Assembly: GCA_028023455.1 (NCBI GenBank)
Contig: JAQFVV010012420.1
Span: forward strand, 7,583,194-7,647,193
Source: Epiperipatus broadwayi
Taxonomy: Eukaryota; Onychophora; Udeonychophora; Euonychophora; Peripatidae
Direction: 5' to 3'
DNA: 64,000 nt
Part shown: positions 48,640 to 59,433 of the stretch, piece by piece
Layout of the letters: each line of letters begins with the position of its first letter
Numbering within the stretch: position 1 is the first letter of the stretch
The notes under the pieces: generated by a model
Databases searched by the model: none
Seen by the model: only the letters and a program-made list of their open reading frames with translations
Told to the model about the DNA's origin: nothing
Made by a program: the position numbers and the translations under genes

Positions 48640-49395
48640 CTAAAGAAATATAGTAATAATCACATAGTTATAGTAGATAGAATTGTATGGCTGTTGAATA
48701 ACTTGATTTATATTTGTCAGTATTTTTATATTAATTTGCATTAAGAAACTTCCAAATAGTGGTTTCATCATGTTTATTAATGCAATTTGTTTTTTAAAAT
48801 ATTTATATAGCTTCTCTAAATATACTTTGGTCATGGTTATTGCATGTGGATATGATTTTATTAATTGAGAAATATATACAATGGCTAAGTGCTAAAGTTG
48901 TTCAGAATCTTTTACTGCATTAATGTGTTCATTTCTTCTAGCACTTATATGTTGATTCCTCCCTCCTATATATGTAGTTGGGAATATGACCCATTGGATT
49001 TCATAGACTCTTGAGACTTCTAGGAGAATTACATCATTAGGTTTGGTCAGAATGCTATTAGTTTTTTGTTTAATAGAGAATGTTGTTTTTTTATGTCTAG
49101 TCCCTTAGTACCTTTCCAATTTTATCTGTGGTTTGTTTTATAGAAGGAATTCATATTCTAGAAGAAATATTTTCTTTTTATTTTGGGAAGGGTGGATTTT
49201 GCTTTTTGCATTGCTCTGTATATAGTGATGGTATTATAATAGGTCATTAAATAAGACTTTATGTATGTGTTTAATCTATTTTCTTAATATAGATGTATTT
49301 GGAAAGAAAAATGTCCTTGTAAAAAGTGACTTAGTTATAGAGAAAATTTGGGATGGATGGTGATGGGGTGTTGTTGTTAGGTATCAACCAGTAGA
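48640..49395 (-). mobile_element. Penelope-like element 3' half D (minus strand), second family
   Basis: The minus strand mirrors half E. From the junction near 49,395 it carries a degraded RT end and linker, then a worn GIY-YIG region near 49,030-48,950 ('ATYIGG'-like). It ends in the segment 48,640-48,834, open with 'TKVYLEKLYKYFKKQIALIN' followed by 'MMKPLFGSFLMQINIK', which is also found, more damaged, in E. Its sequence differs from halves A-C, so it is another PLE lineage. Confidence 0.75.
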
Positions 49396-50345
49396 TGTAG
49401 ATTTGTATATAGAGAACATGATATGGTATTATTATTTATTTTTAAAACAAATTAAATTCATTATGGAAATAGAAAAGAATGAAAAACTTCCTTTTCTTCA
49501 TACTCTTGTTTTTAAAACAAACAATACTTTATCATTCTCTATATATAGAAAATGTACACTTACTCATAGATACCTAAAAGCAACATCTCATCAACAACCA
49601 GCCCAAATCTTCTCTGTAGCTAAGTCACTTTTTTATAAGGATATTTTTACTTCCAAATGCAGTTACCTTGAGAAAAGAGATCAAACACATATATGAGTAG
49701 TTACAATACTATCGCTATAAATTTAGCAATGTGCAAAGCAAAAGACTTCCAAAAAGAAAAAGAAATACTCCTACAAGAATATGTATTCATTATATAAAAT
49801 AAAGCATAAATACAGTCCAAAAGGTAAGAAGATATTATAACATAAAACAGCATTTTCTACTGAGCAATATATTAATAAGATTCTGATCAGACCTAAGGAT
49901 ATAATCCCTTTAGAAAGCCAAGAAGTTATGAAAACTCATGTGGCATGTGTCCAATTACTTACATAGGAGGAATTAATTCATGACATAAGTATTAGGAAAG
50001 ATGAGCACATAAATGCAATAAAAAAATCTCAACATCTTCAGCATTTTATCTTCATGTTTTGGGTACTGAATCCATCACATAGATTTCTTAAATAGAAAGT
50101 CATATCCATATGCAGTAACTTATAACCAAAGAGTATTTAGAAAGGCTATAGAAATATATATTTTTAAAAAAAATTGCATTAATAAACATGATGAAACAAT
50201 AAAATTACTATCTGGAAGAGTTTCTTAATGCAAATGAATATAAAAAATACTGCTATACATAAATCAGTCAACAACCACATGATACAACAATTACATAAAT
50301 ACAATTCTATCTACTACAACTATGTGATTATTACTATATGTTTTT
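49396..50345 (+). mobile_element. Penelope-like element 3' half E (plus strand), second family
   Basis: The open part 49,403-49,696 contains 'IKFIMEIEKNEKLPFLHTLV' then 'FSIYRKCTLTHRYL' and 'SHQQPAQIFSVAKSL'. This is the conserved PLE-type RT thumb (F-T-x-E-x-E...LPFLD...YRKPTxTxRYL...SHH). It starts just at a YVDD-like position ('VDVDLYIEN'). Downstream, 'SCGMCPITYIGG' (49,930-49,975) is the GIY-YIG start, followed by an A-H-K-block ('AHKCNKK'-like) and the shared 3' segment up to 50,345. Stops and frameshifts are numerous. It is truncated at the RT N-terminus. Confidence 0.82.
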
Positions 50346-50445
50346 ATCCAGTTGAGGATAAATATTATCAAAACATCTCAGCATATATATTTTAGTTCTA
50401 TTTTGTTAAACATGATTATTTCTGAAAACATGTTTTGTAATATAT

Positions 50446-51877
50446 TGTAACGTTTTTTTGTTTTGCTAGGCCTCTTCACGCTAATATAAACTGCGCGTGA
50501 GTTGATCAAGCTATGTCAAAAAAGAAGAAAGTTATATTTCTATTCTAAAAACATAGCTATATTTCCTGATCAACTCGGCCTAAAATTATTGCTAAGTACA
50601 ATCGTGAGCTGACTCAGTTTTTAATTTCTACATGAGGGCGCCAGAGTCGTTAGACCCACTGAGTCGGCGTCAAACATATTGTAATTCGTAAACTAAACAG
50701 AAAAAAAGTGTTTTTAAACTAATCGGTATTGCATCATACCGTAACGAGAACTATTTTCTCCTTTTTGATTATTATTTCTGGGCTTGTTTAAATACATTGG
50801 CAAGGTAAATTCCGTTTTAAATCCCACTAAACTAATAATAAATTTAATAATAAAAAATAATAACTACTATTAATAATGCACAATAAAAAGGTTGATAAAA
50901 GTATAATCTCTTTTATTCTAACAAACTAAAATATTTATAAGTTAAATTACAAATTAACTAAACTGGAAAGTACACACATGCTAATCCAGATAATGAATCG
51001 ATTAACAAAAACAGTTAGATTAAATAATGAACGCAATTTAATAATGTTCCAAGATCTTGTATAAAATTCTTTATAAGAAAGTCCCTTGAATGTGAAAGAA
51101 AAGTCCATATCAGGATGGTAGTCTAAGCATAGATAAATAATTGTTTGCAAACTTTTAAGTCACTATCAGGAAAATTTATTCTTAACTTACCGGTAAGTTC
51201 ATGTAGGTTTATGGGATCCCAGATCATGAGAATTTCCATTGTTCTCTCCTGCCGGCATCTTCCATTATTGTTCCGTTCTATAGCTGGAGAAAAGGCACGG
51301 TTGTAGTGACCCTTTTATTGCAAAAAGCGGTCTTCACAAGTCCCGTTTCCATGCTTGCGTGACAGCTTGGTACAGCAAGGGGCATACCTGTGTAGAAGTA
51401 TATTTCTTGCCACAGGTTATGCTCGTGGAAACCTCCAACTTTCAGAGACGTAACTAGAAGTTAAAGAGAAGACCGAGATTGAAGTCGTCATCTCCTTTTT
51501 ATATCGCACTCCATTTTTGGAACTTCTGCACACTCTTTTGTCTTTTTATCAGCGTATAAGATAATAATCTTATACACTCTCTCTTAAATTTAAGTTACAA
51601 AGTTCTCTTTTTTTTTTTAGCATTATTCTTCCATCTTTAATTAGCTAAAATATTTTTCTTTTAGCTTATACTTTTGGAATTCTTTTAATTTATCTGGATT
51701 AGTAATCTGTATGTCATTTATTCTTTCCAATTAGATAAAAAAAAATAAGAATGACAATTTTAACCTTCATTGCATGTTTTAACAAAAATTATACTAATCA
51801 AAAAAAAAATCTAAATTTACTTTTTTAGCTTTTACCAAATGCCAATATATTTGTAACGTATATAAATAAACGTTACA
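50446..51877. mobile_element. Probable solo LTR, about 1.43 kb
   Basis: The tract begins TGTAACG and ends CGTTACA, the short inverted TG...CA ends typical of LTRs. It is flanked by ATAT on both sides (50,442-50,445 and 51,878-51,881), compatible with a target duplication but inside an AT repeat. It is clearly richer in G and C than its surroundings (51,180-51,500 especially), carries no convincing coding frame, and has TATA-like 'ctttttatatcgc' (51,496-51,508) and AATAAA-like 'ataaataaacg' near its end. A solo LTR left by LTR-LTR recombination is the best reading. A non-autonomous DNA element with 7-bp ends is the alternative. The frame at 50,947-51,150 lies inside it and is unlikely to be a gene. 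Confidence 0.65.
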
Positions 51878-51884
51878 ATATATA

Positions 51885-52615
51885 TATAATTTGAACAAGA
51901 AGTAACTGAAACTTCCAAGGAGTTATATAACGTTTGTAAGATATTTTTGGCAGTGCATCTTTCATCTTTAGATCAATCCTATCACAACCAGCCTTTACCC
52001 CAGAAGCCAGACCCAACCTCTCACATTATAGATACATTAGAAACATACACTTTTTCAAGTAATCCATATAGCACACATTACTATTTAACTTTATATGCGC
52101 ATTGTTTTTAGAGCTATTTTAAACTTAACTTTATGTAAGATAATTTTTATCGTAGAAAAACTTTATATAAGATGTAAATCTGAGTTATTTATTTATACAT
52201 ACACACTTGAATGGTAGAGATCTGATTCGGTTAGGTCACAAGCCCAGATGCTAAAAATAATATAACAAGCATAACTTTGTACTAACTAAAAAAAAAATCT
52301 TAAAATTTTATTTTTATATCTTAAGTTAAATATAAAATAGAAAATTAATTTCTTATATAAATTTATGTCAAAACAAAATGCTGATTAATTATAATTTTTT
52401 TAAAAAACAAAAAACATGTTTTTTATCAAATTGCGTATAAGGTAATTAAATCTAAAATTTAAAAAAAATGATATTATAACTCATTTACTGAAAATGAAAA
52501 ACAATTAACTTATTATCTAAAAAATAAATATTTTATTATTTATTTGAAAAAATAGTTATTAAAATACTTAAGACAAAAGAATTAAACAACAAAGAAAATT
52601 GATACAGTAATAGTC
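51885..52615. other. AT-rich stretch, no gene seen
   Basis: Nothing was identified. Confidence 0.45.
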
Positions 52616-52623
52616 ATAACAAA

Positions 52624-52767
52624 ATGGCAATTGTAGTCAAAATAACATTGGCAAGAGTAATGAAAGTAGCAAATGAAATAATAGTATTTGATAAAGATAA
52701 AGCGACCGATCTTTCTTCAGTATTGAAGGGTCAGAATTATTTACAAAGCAGTGACAGAATAGAATAA
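52624..52767 (+). CDS. Small open frame of 47 codons, unknown
   Basis: The ATG frame reads MAIVVKITLARVMKVANE at its start and KGQNYLQSSDRIE at its end, with a balanced residue mix unusual for this AT-rich DNA. An in-frame stop lies upstream, so it is not part of a longer frame. I see no splice signals or promoter and recognise no family. It may be a transposon fragment or chance. Confidence 0.2.
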   Translation: MAIVVKITLARVMKVANEIIVFDKDKATDLSSVLKGQNYLQSSDRIE

Positions 52768-52769
52768 TT

Positions 52770-53415
52770 GATATAGTTTAATTTCTATCAGTCAAAGTTT
52801 TTGAAGAATTGTTGATAACAAAACATTTTTAACTTGATTACAAATGCTTTTCTCTGAAGTTTTTCAATCTTACTTTATAAATTATATATTAAAGCCAATT
52901 CAAAGAGTTAAATAGACAAATAATGTCTATATAAATCACCTTCTAACAGTTAGTTTAGCTATGAAGCCAAATTTTTTTCCAGATCATTATATTATTTTTA
53001 CGTAACAGTTGCTGTTAAAATGCAAAAAGTTTATCCTTATTTCTATACAGTTTTCAAGCATTTGATATTTGTACAAAAAATTGTCCTTCAGAAATATTCA
53101 TGTTGATTGACATAAAAACAGTTTTATACATAGTTATCATACAAAATCACTTCTATGCAGAAGAAAAATAAAAACTGATGTAATTGCTTTTATAGCTGAG
53201 TTAGGATCCCAAAATTTCAAAGGTTTCTAGATTTGGAAATTATAATACTTATTATGTTTTGTCATTTTAATAATATTTTATTAAATATATTAAAAAATGC
53301 AAGTGTGAAACATATTTCAAATTGTAAATAAATGTTGACTAAAAACATTCATAATTTGATGTTGGATTAATAATATTTATTTAGAAATATTCTTTATAAA
53401 TTAATAACTGTATGT
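52770..53415. other. AT-rich stretch, no gene seen
   Basis: Nothing was identified up to the start of the element III LTR. Confidence 0.45.
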
Positions 53416-53524
53416 AGATTGTAATGGTAATGCCTTTTAGTCAATTGATAATAATAAAATTAACAATAAAATAAGAACTCAAATTTCAAAAATTAATTTT
53501 TGTTTAGGTGAGCAAAGATAACTC

Positions 53525-53897
53525 TAATGGGTGTTTTCCTGAAGGTTTGTGATGATGGTGTTCTAGTTGTACTTTTGTACTGGATTATTTCCATCATCTA
53601 ATATGTGTATTGAATGTCTTTAGAAAAATTTAACTTCATTTAAATATTCCAAATACATTCGTTTGTTAGTAATAGCACATCAAACAGGTTAGTATATGCA
53701 CAATGTTTCAAGAGGTATTATTCTCACCTCTTCTTCAGGTATTACTGACCTGACCAGTGACAATACTAGCATGGAATTTGAACCTGGGTCCTTGGATTCT
53801 TGATTATTGAATTTTAAGTTAATGCTCTAACCAACTAAACCATCCTGCCATATTAGATGATGAAAATACTCCAATACAAAAATATAACTAATGGGTG
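53525..53897 (-). mobile_element. Solo PLE-end element, 355 bp, with 9-bp target duplication
   Basis: The insert 53,534-53,888 is flanked by 'taatgggtg' on both sides (53,525-53,533 and 53,889-53,897). The other LTR (near 59,540) has one degraded copy of the site and no insert. The element has terminal inverted repeats of about 40 bp: 'tctagttgtacttttgtact' then 'ggattatttccatcatctaa' at the left, and the complement at 53,851-53,888. Inside, on the minus strand, are a tRNA-like segment (53,772-53,850), a hammerhead-like core (53,705-53,738) and the 3' non-coding sequence of PLE halves B and C. It encodes no protein. The 9-bp duplication plus TIRs would also suit a Mutator-like MITE, but the sequence identity is to PLE ends. 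Confidence 0.88.
53772..53850 (-). tRNA. tRNA-like segment of the solo PLE-end element
   Basis: On the minus strand it starts 'tggcaggatggtttagttgg' with A-box-like 'tagttggttagagca' and a T arm 'cccaggttcaaattcca' (B box GGTTCAA). The spacing between the arms is longer than in a standard tRNA. The 5' end abuts the terminal inverted repeat exactly. It is probably a Pol III promoter and not a decoding tRNA. Confidence 0.65.
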
Positions 53898-54899
53898 ATT
53901 GTGTATATGGTGGAATGACTAAACAATTTTATTTTTAATTGTCTAATTTATATAACACAGATAATGATCAAATTGAACAAACATAAAAAACAAGTCTCTA
54001 TGCAGATTCAATTATATTTCCTGATTGCTACCCCTCTCCAGCTTAATACTATTATTAAATGCAAAATAAATAACTGACTTGGGCTTCAGATGAGAAATAA
54101 ATGAACAGCAAAATTATTAACAATAAGTTTAATTAACAAATAAAATAACAATAATAATAATAATTATTCACATATTTGCATTTAAAATTATATGAAGTGT
54201 ATGTATGAGAGGAAAATCTTTCTGTTTTTATAATAATTCATCAAGAAAAGTTAAATAAAAATTTCAGTTAATTATCATGACATCTTTGTGAGTTTGTATA
54301 TATTTCTATCTCCATGAATGTAGATATATGTCCATTAAAATCATTAATTTCAAACATCTGCTAGCAATATTAACATCTTAACTTTATTTTGATTCATTCT
54401 ATGCTAATTTTCATATAAGAGTTTCCATTATAATTTTCCTATGAGAATTTGTCAGACATTTAGAGCATCAAAGTAAGTAGATTCACAAATTAATTCATAG
54501 AAAAATATTTCTATGTGATAATCAATTTAAATTGCAAGTTTTCTTCTTATAGCAAATCAGTCTCACATATTTAGCTTCAGCATTAGATAGTAATGAACAT
54601 ATTGGCAGAATTAAAGCTAATATGAAAGCATTTCTTTGTTTACAGCTCTATGGTAATCCCCATAATTGAAAAGGTCGGAGAAGGCATTCTGGAGGTTTTT
54701 ATCCCATGGAATGCATAGTTTTTACTTAAATAATCATTACCATTTTTATTGACTTCAGTAAGTAACATGAGGAAAAAGTGATAAATTCACACCTTTTTCT
54801 TGGAACTGCAAATGATTGGAGAAGCTTCTGCTTGTTCCCATAGCAACATTCTTTATTTTAAAATAATAATTCTAGATTATAAAGTAAAAATGATAATAA

Positions 54900-56203
54900 A
54901 TTTTACTTTTCATATATATTACTTTTTATAAATCTCCACATATACACTACAATGCAAATTTTTTTTTATATGATTTCTTTAATTTTTTAACAGGTTTGAC
55001 TGTCCTGCAGTTTTCATCAGAGCTACAACATTTAAACATATAATCATATAACCATTATTCTGTATACACATAAAAATACATATTTTACATTATTATTCAT
55101 AATCATATTTTATTTTAGCCCTATACTTTTACTTCCCTAATTTCCTAATTATTATTTTTTTATTATTTTTTTACTATTTCTACTTTCCTTTTATTTTTTT
55201 ACTTTTTCTTTTTATCTATCATTCTACATCACTCTCTAATATATCTTTATCACCTTTTTATTTTAATGCCTATAAGTTTAATTCCTTTTCTTCTTTTTTT
55301 ATTATTTATCTATAATTCTTTTATCAATAATTTTTATTCCTATCTTTATTCTTTATTCTTTTTTATAATTTACTTATTTATTTTACTCATCTTTTGTATA
55401 ACCTTCTTCTTTCTTTTTAAATTTATAATTGTCTCTTTTTTTCAAAATCCTTAGCCTCTTTTTCATGTACTCTTTTTTTTTTTTTGTAAAATAAAAAGTA
55501 TAAAAATAGAATAAAAAGTTAAAGAAATTGATAATAGAAGGAGTTGTATTAAAAGAGTATATGAAAAAAAGGCTAAGGATTTTGAAAAAAGGTCAATTAT
55601 AAATTTAAAAAGAAAAAAGATTATACAAAAGATGAGTAAAATAAATAAATAAATTATAAAAGAGAATAAAGATAGGAATAGGAATAAAAATTATTAATAA
55701 AAAGAATAAGTATAGATAAATAATAAAAAGGAAGGAAAGGAATTAAACTTATAGGTATTAAAAGTAAAATAAAATGGTGGAAAAAATATATTAGAGAGTA
55801 ATTAGAGAGTAATGTAGAATGATAGGGGGGGGGGAGGTGAAAAATAAAAAAGAAAAGGAAAGTAGAAATAGTAAAGAAATAATGAGAAAATAATAATTAC
55901 AAAATAAGGGAAGTAAAGGTATAGGGTTAAAAATAAAATATGATTATGAATAATAATGTAAAATATGTACTTTTATATGTATATAGAATAATGGTTATAT
56001 GACTATATAATATGTTCAAACGTTGTAGCTCTGATAAAGATGGCAGGATAGTTGAAATTGTTAAAAAAATTAAAGGAATCATATAAAAAAAATTTCCTTA
56101 GAGTATATATGTGGAGATTTATAAAAAGTAATATATATGTGAATATATAAAGGAATACAAAAAATGTAAAGGAAAAGATATAAGAATAATACATTTTACT
56201 TTT
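54900..56203. mobile_element. 1.28-kb palindromic foldback element with 11-bp target duplication
   Basis: The insert 54,911-56,192 is flanked by 'attttactttt' (54,900-54,910 and 56,193-56,203). The other LTR has a single 'attttattttt' at about 60,585-60,595 and no insert. The two arms of about 570 bp are reverse complements almost throughout. Examples are 'gtttgactgtcctgcag' with 'tggcaggatagttgaaat', and 'ttcaaaatccttagcctctt' with 'ggctaaggattttgaa'. The loop is only about 70 bp (55,475-55,545). The left arm is pyrimidine-rich, which creates the frame 55,266-55,454; that frame is not a gene. The right arm extends some 45 bp beyond the symmetric part. Confidence 0.88.
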
Positions 56204-56730
56204 AACAATCGTTATCAAAACACTTTATAATTTATTTACACGACTTTTAATATTCTGTAATATATAATAAAGAAAAATATTTGCATAAACGCAACACTTG
56301 TAAACTCAAGAATAAAGGTCATATTTGCCACTTTTCCATTTAGGAATAAAATAGAGTCAATTTATCATAAACGTCACCCAATTTTATTTTTATTCTAAAA
56401 AAAATTCTTTAATTTTACAATAATGTGACATTTAGCTATACTTTTTTGAAACGTAACTTACAAGCTGGTATGAACATAACAAACAATGACATTCTCATTC
56501 TAGATAACATTTACAAATCCTTATATTGATATGCATATAAAAGAAATTTTCATTAATGCCATTAAAATTATTTATTGGACCTGGACATCCACTTGCAATG
56601 TTGATATGTACAAAGTAAACTCCTACAGCCAATGAGTGTATCAAGCAAAATGAACATCAAGAGAGCTATCTCAAGTAAAAATATAACATCATCCAAACCA
56701 TATAAATGAACAATACATTTAAATAAAACC

Positions 56731-56905
56731 TTGCTCTACTATGAGACTTAGAGGCTAATACACAATACATCATAAGAATTATACCTGAATTACTCTTGAG
56801 TCTTAGATGCAATGCAAGTCTATACCTAGCTCACTTTTGAGACTTAAAGGCTGATAAATACAAGACTATACCTAGCTCAGTTTTGAGACTTAGAGGTTAA
56901 AAAAT
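56731..56905. repeat. Degenerate minisatellite, four units of about 45 bp
   Basis: The core 'gctc(a/t)(c/g)t(t)ttgagacttagagg' alternates with 'aagtctatacctag'. The last three units are the best preserved. Confidence 0.75.
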
Positions 56906-57285
56906 ATAAATATAACATGGTTTAGAGCAGTGCTGAGATAAGAACTTTAAAATGTCAATAAGACATGACAACATCAAAACAGTGAAAACTCCAATCATCC
57001 ATACAGAAAGGAACACAATCAATCATTGATTAAGTCATGTAATTAGTTATATAGTGTCTTATATGCTTTAGCAAATAATGCTATTATACCTAGTTCATTT
57101 ATCATAACTTCTTTGTCAACTATTATTAGCATTTGAATAGTACATTTCATTTTGTTAAAACTAGTCATTTTTTATGCTAAGTAGTATTTACTTTTATAAT
57201 GTGCATTATATAATTACTTGTTCATTCTCCTATATCATGTACCCATTAACAATTCCAGAGTCATCAACTGAGAGGCCATCCTTTT

Positions 57286-58510
57286 TTATAGAAGAATTAG
57301 ACTTTTCCTCTCTCTAAACAATTTCTTTTCTAACTTTTTTATAGCTGTATCATGATCATATTGATAGTAATATTCCTCATTATTAGTATCAGTTCCTCTT
57401 CTGGTCTGATAAATCATTATTGTTCTATCAGGACTGGTGACACTGCCTGTTGATTTTCTTTTTAGGGTAGTTATCCATGATGTTGACATTTAGGTCTTCC
57501 TCTATAACATGACATTTTGTAGCTAGTGGCATTTATCTGGGATTCGTGTATGGCTCTCTTTGTTCAGATTTAAATCTCCACTCTCTATCACTATTATTTG
57601 AAGGTTTGTTATTATTAAATGCATTGAATAACTCAGATATATCTGTTCTAGAGTTTTTCAATCAGTGTCTACTATTATCTGTTTAATGGTATTAGAGATA
57701 CTATGCAAACAATCTGGCTTTCAGATAAAGGATTGGCAGTCAGGCTCTTTATTTGATGACTTGTCATCAAGAAAATGGAGTAAATGCATCTCCAGGTCTT
57801 CATTTCTCTTGGGCAATATGATGCTTGCCCCCCCTGACAATCCACAGTCCAAAAGGAATTTAACAGACCCTGTTTAAACTGGTCAAAATTTACAACTTTG
57901 TCAAACAACAAATCCCACAATGCTTGAGATGCACTTTGGAGATGATTACAAACAATTATGATTTTAGCCTTTTAGGTCAATTTATTTAAACTAAAGTAGC
58001 TTTCTAAGCTGCTAAAATACTCAGTTGGAACCTCCCCTGCCTGTCCTGAAAAAACTCTATTTTTTAAAGTATTGATTGGCAATACTGGGATCACAATTAT
58101 ATACATGTGTATCAACACCTGTATATGCATCCCTACTGATATTTGGTTGACTATTTTTATGTTTAATACATAATTTTTTTATAGCCAAGTTTACTTCAAA
58201 TAAGATTTTTTGCTTTCAGATCTAGCTCTATTTTCACTAACTTCTCTGTTTTCACTTCCTGCATTTTAATTTGACTTTCACCTTTTATTTGAACATTTTC
58301 AATTGCTTGAGTCAAGTAGTTAATTTCTTCCTTTGCTTGAAGCAACCATTGCCTATTTTCTATTTTTACTTCTTCAATTATCCCATGCAATTGTTGAAAT
58401 TTCCTATCCTGCTCATCTTTATTCAATTGAGCTTTGAGATTTACTTCACCAATCTTACTTTTCAACTCTACAAAGTGACATTCTAATCTACTTAATTTTT
58501 TTTTCACTTA
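57286..58510 (-). pseudogene. Gag-like remnant of retroelement III
   Basis: On the minus strand a 103-codon open segment (58,196-58,507) forms a strong predicted coiled coil ('LSRLECHFVELKSKIGEVNL' at its start). It is followed by 57,675-57,920 with 'KVVNFDQFKQGLLNSFWTV', resembling the W/F-containing capsid-like part of LTR gags. A short Arg/Lys-rich segment follows at 57,286-57,489. The order, the flanking LTRs and the similar layout of element I support gag. No nucleocapsid CCHC box is visible. Plus-strand frames at 57,665-57,877 and 58,271-58,486 are antisense shadows. Confidence 0.55.
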
Positions 58511-59076
58511 GTTGCTCTATCTGTTTTTTTTGTTTTCTTCTGCCTGACTCTCAATTTGGCTTTTAAGTCCTTTATTTTGTTCTTCCATTTGGCCTTTTAA
58601 TTCTGTGAACATGCTTTCCATGTTCTTTTTGGGTTTTTTTTTTCAATTATGTGAATATGTTCATAATCATCTTCATAAACTCACTATTATGAGCCTCAGT
58701 TTTATTTCCTAAGTTTCCATTTTTGCTTTAGCTGGGGTAATCATATATACAAATTATAATAAAATTAGCTGACCACTTTTCTATAATAATTTAAATCTCA
58801 TATACAAAACATTAGTAATTGTTCTTTTCTTATTTATTTCACACTAGAATAATCATCCTTTTTGCCACTATGTAACTTTCCTATAACTGTAAACTACTTT
58901 AATTTTAATGCCTTATTTTATTTATTTGCATACTACTGCTTCTACTAATCTATTTCTGACATTATCACTGTTTAAGACACATAAGTTTATTGATTGATTT
59001 GTATTTTTGTTTATAACAAAAGAAATTATTATATTTCTTATCTGACCAAGTATTTATATTCCATATTTTAATGACT

Positions 59077-59294
59077 ACTTTGTAATTAATAATACGCTGA
59101 TGTGTTGCGGTGAAACTTTTTATGTAATAATTTGTAGGCTTTTGTATATATATTCTGATTTACAGACTTAGCACTTTCAGAGCCCTTGTTGCTCCATATT
59201 CATATTCTGTAAATCAGAATATATATACAAAAGCCTACAAATTATTACTAAAAAGTTTCACCGCAATGCATCAGCGTATTATTAATTACAAAGT
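59077..59294. mobile_element. 218-bp hairpin MITE with about 90-bp arms
   Basis: The left arm 'actttgtaattaataatacg' to 'gatttacaga' is repeated inverted at 59,206-59,294 with only a few changes ('gtgttgcgg' versus 'gcattgcgg', and one short indel). The loop is about 40 bp. The high arm identity suggests a young insertion. There is no coding capacity. Confidence 0.88.
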
Positions 59295-59433
59295 GAAGGT
59301 GAAATAAAATTTGATATTACAGTATTATGACTACTTTATTTTTTTCTGAATATTACTAAAAAAATGTTGAAACTAAACTGATTCAATCCCTGTTTGATTT
59401 GATCAAAATCATCCCAGAACAAAAGTTCCCAAA

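Larger units (their letters stand above)
53420..56321 (-). repeat. LTR (3' copy) of retroelement III, carrying two later insertions
   Basis: It starts 'tgtaatggtaa' and ends '...aataaaggtca'. The parts outside the insertions (53,420-53,533, 53,889-54,910, 56,193-56,321) align along their whole length with 59,434-60,727 in the same orientation. Shared blocks include 'gcagattcaattatattt', 'gctacccctctccagcttaa' and 'gaatgtagatatatgtccat'. On the minus strand the LTR begins TGACC and is preceded by the purine-rich 'aaatggaaaagtgg', a plausible polypurine tract. Insertions are at 53,534-53,888 and 54,911-56,192. Element orientation is minus, agreeing with the gag-like frames. Confidence 0.82.
56322..59433 (-). 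mobile_element. Internal region of LTR retroelement III, gag-like only
   Basis: Between the two LTRs lie about 3.1 kb. On the minus strand, next to the 5' LTR, the sequence after 'cattaca' begins 'tttgggaacttttgttctgg', a possible primer-binding site two bases from the LTR. It contains the gag-like remnants (57,286-58,510) and a hairpin insert (59,077-59,294). I find no RT, RNase H or integrase motif, so the element was either internally deleted or non-autonomous. Confidence 0.6.

Noticed and set aside
53525-53897. Plain tRNA-derived SINE
   Set aside because: It has 40-bp terminal inverted repeats and no A-rich tail, and it matches PLE 3' ends, so a simple SINE does not explain it.
55266-55454. 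62-codon hydrophobic open frame
   Set aside because: It is translation of the pyrimidine-rich arm of the palindromic element; F/I/L/Y bias comes from base composition.
56003-56218. 71-codon minus-strand frame
   Set aside because: It lies in the right arm of the same palindrome and its flank, with no motif.
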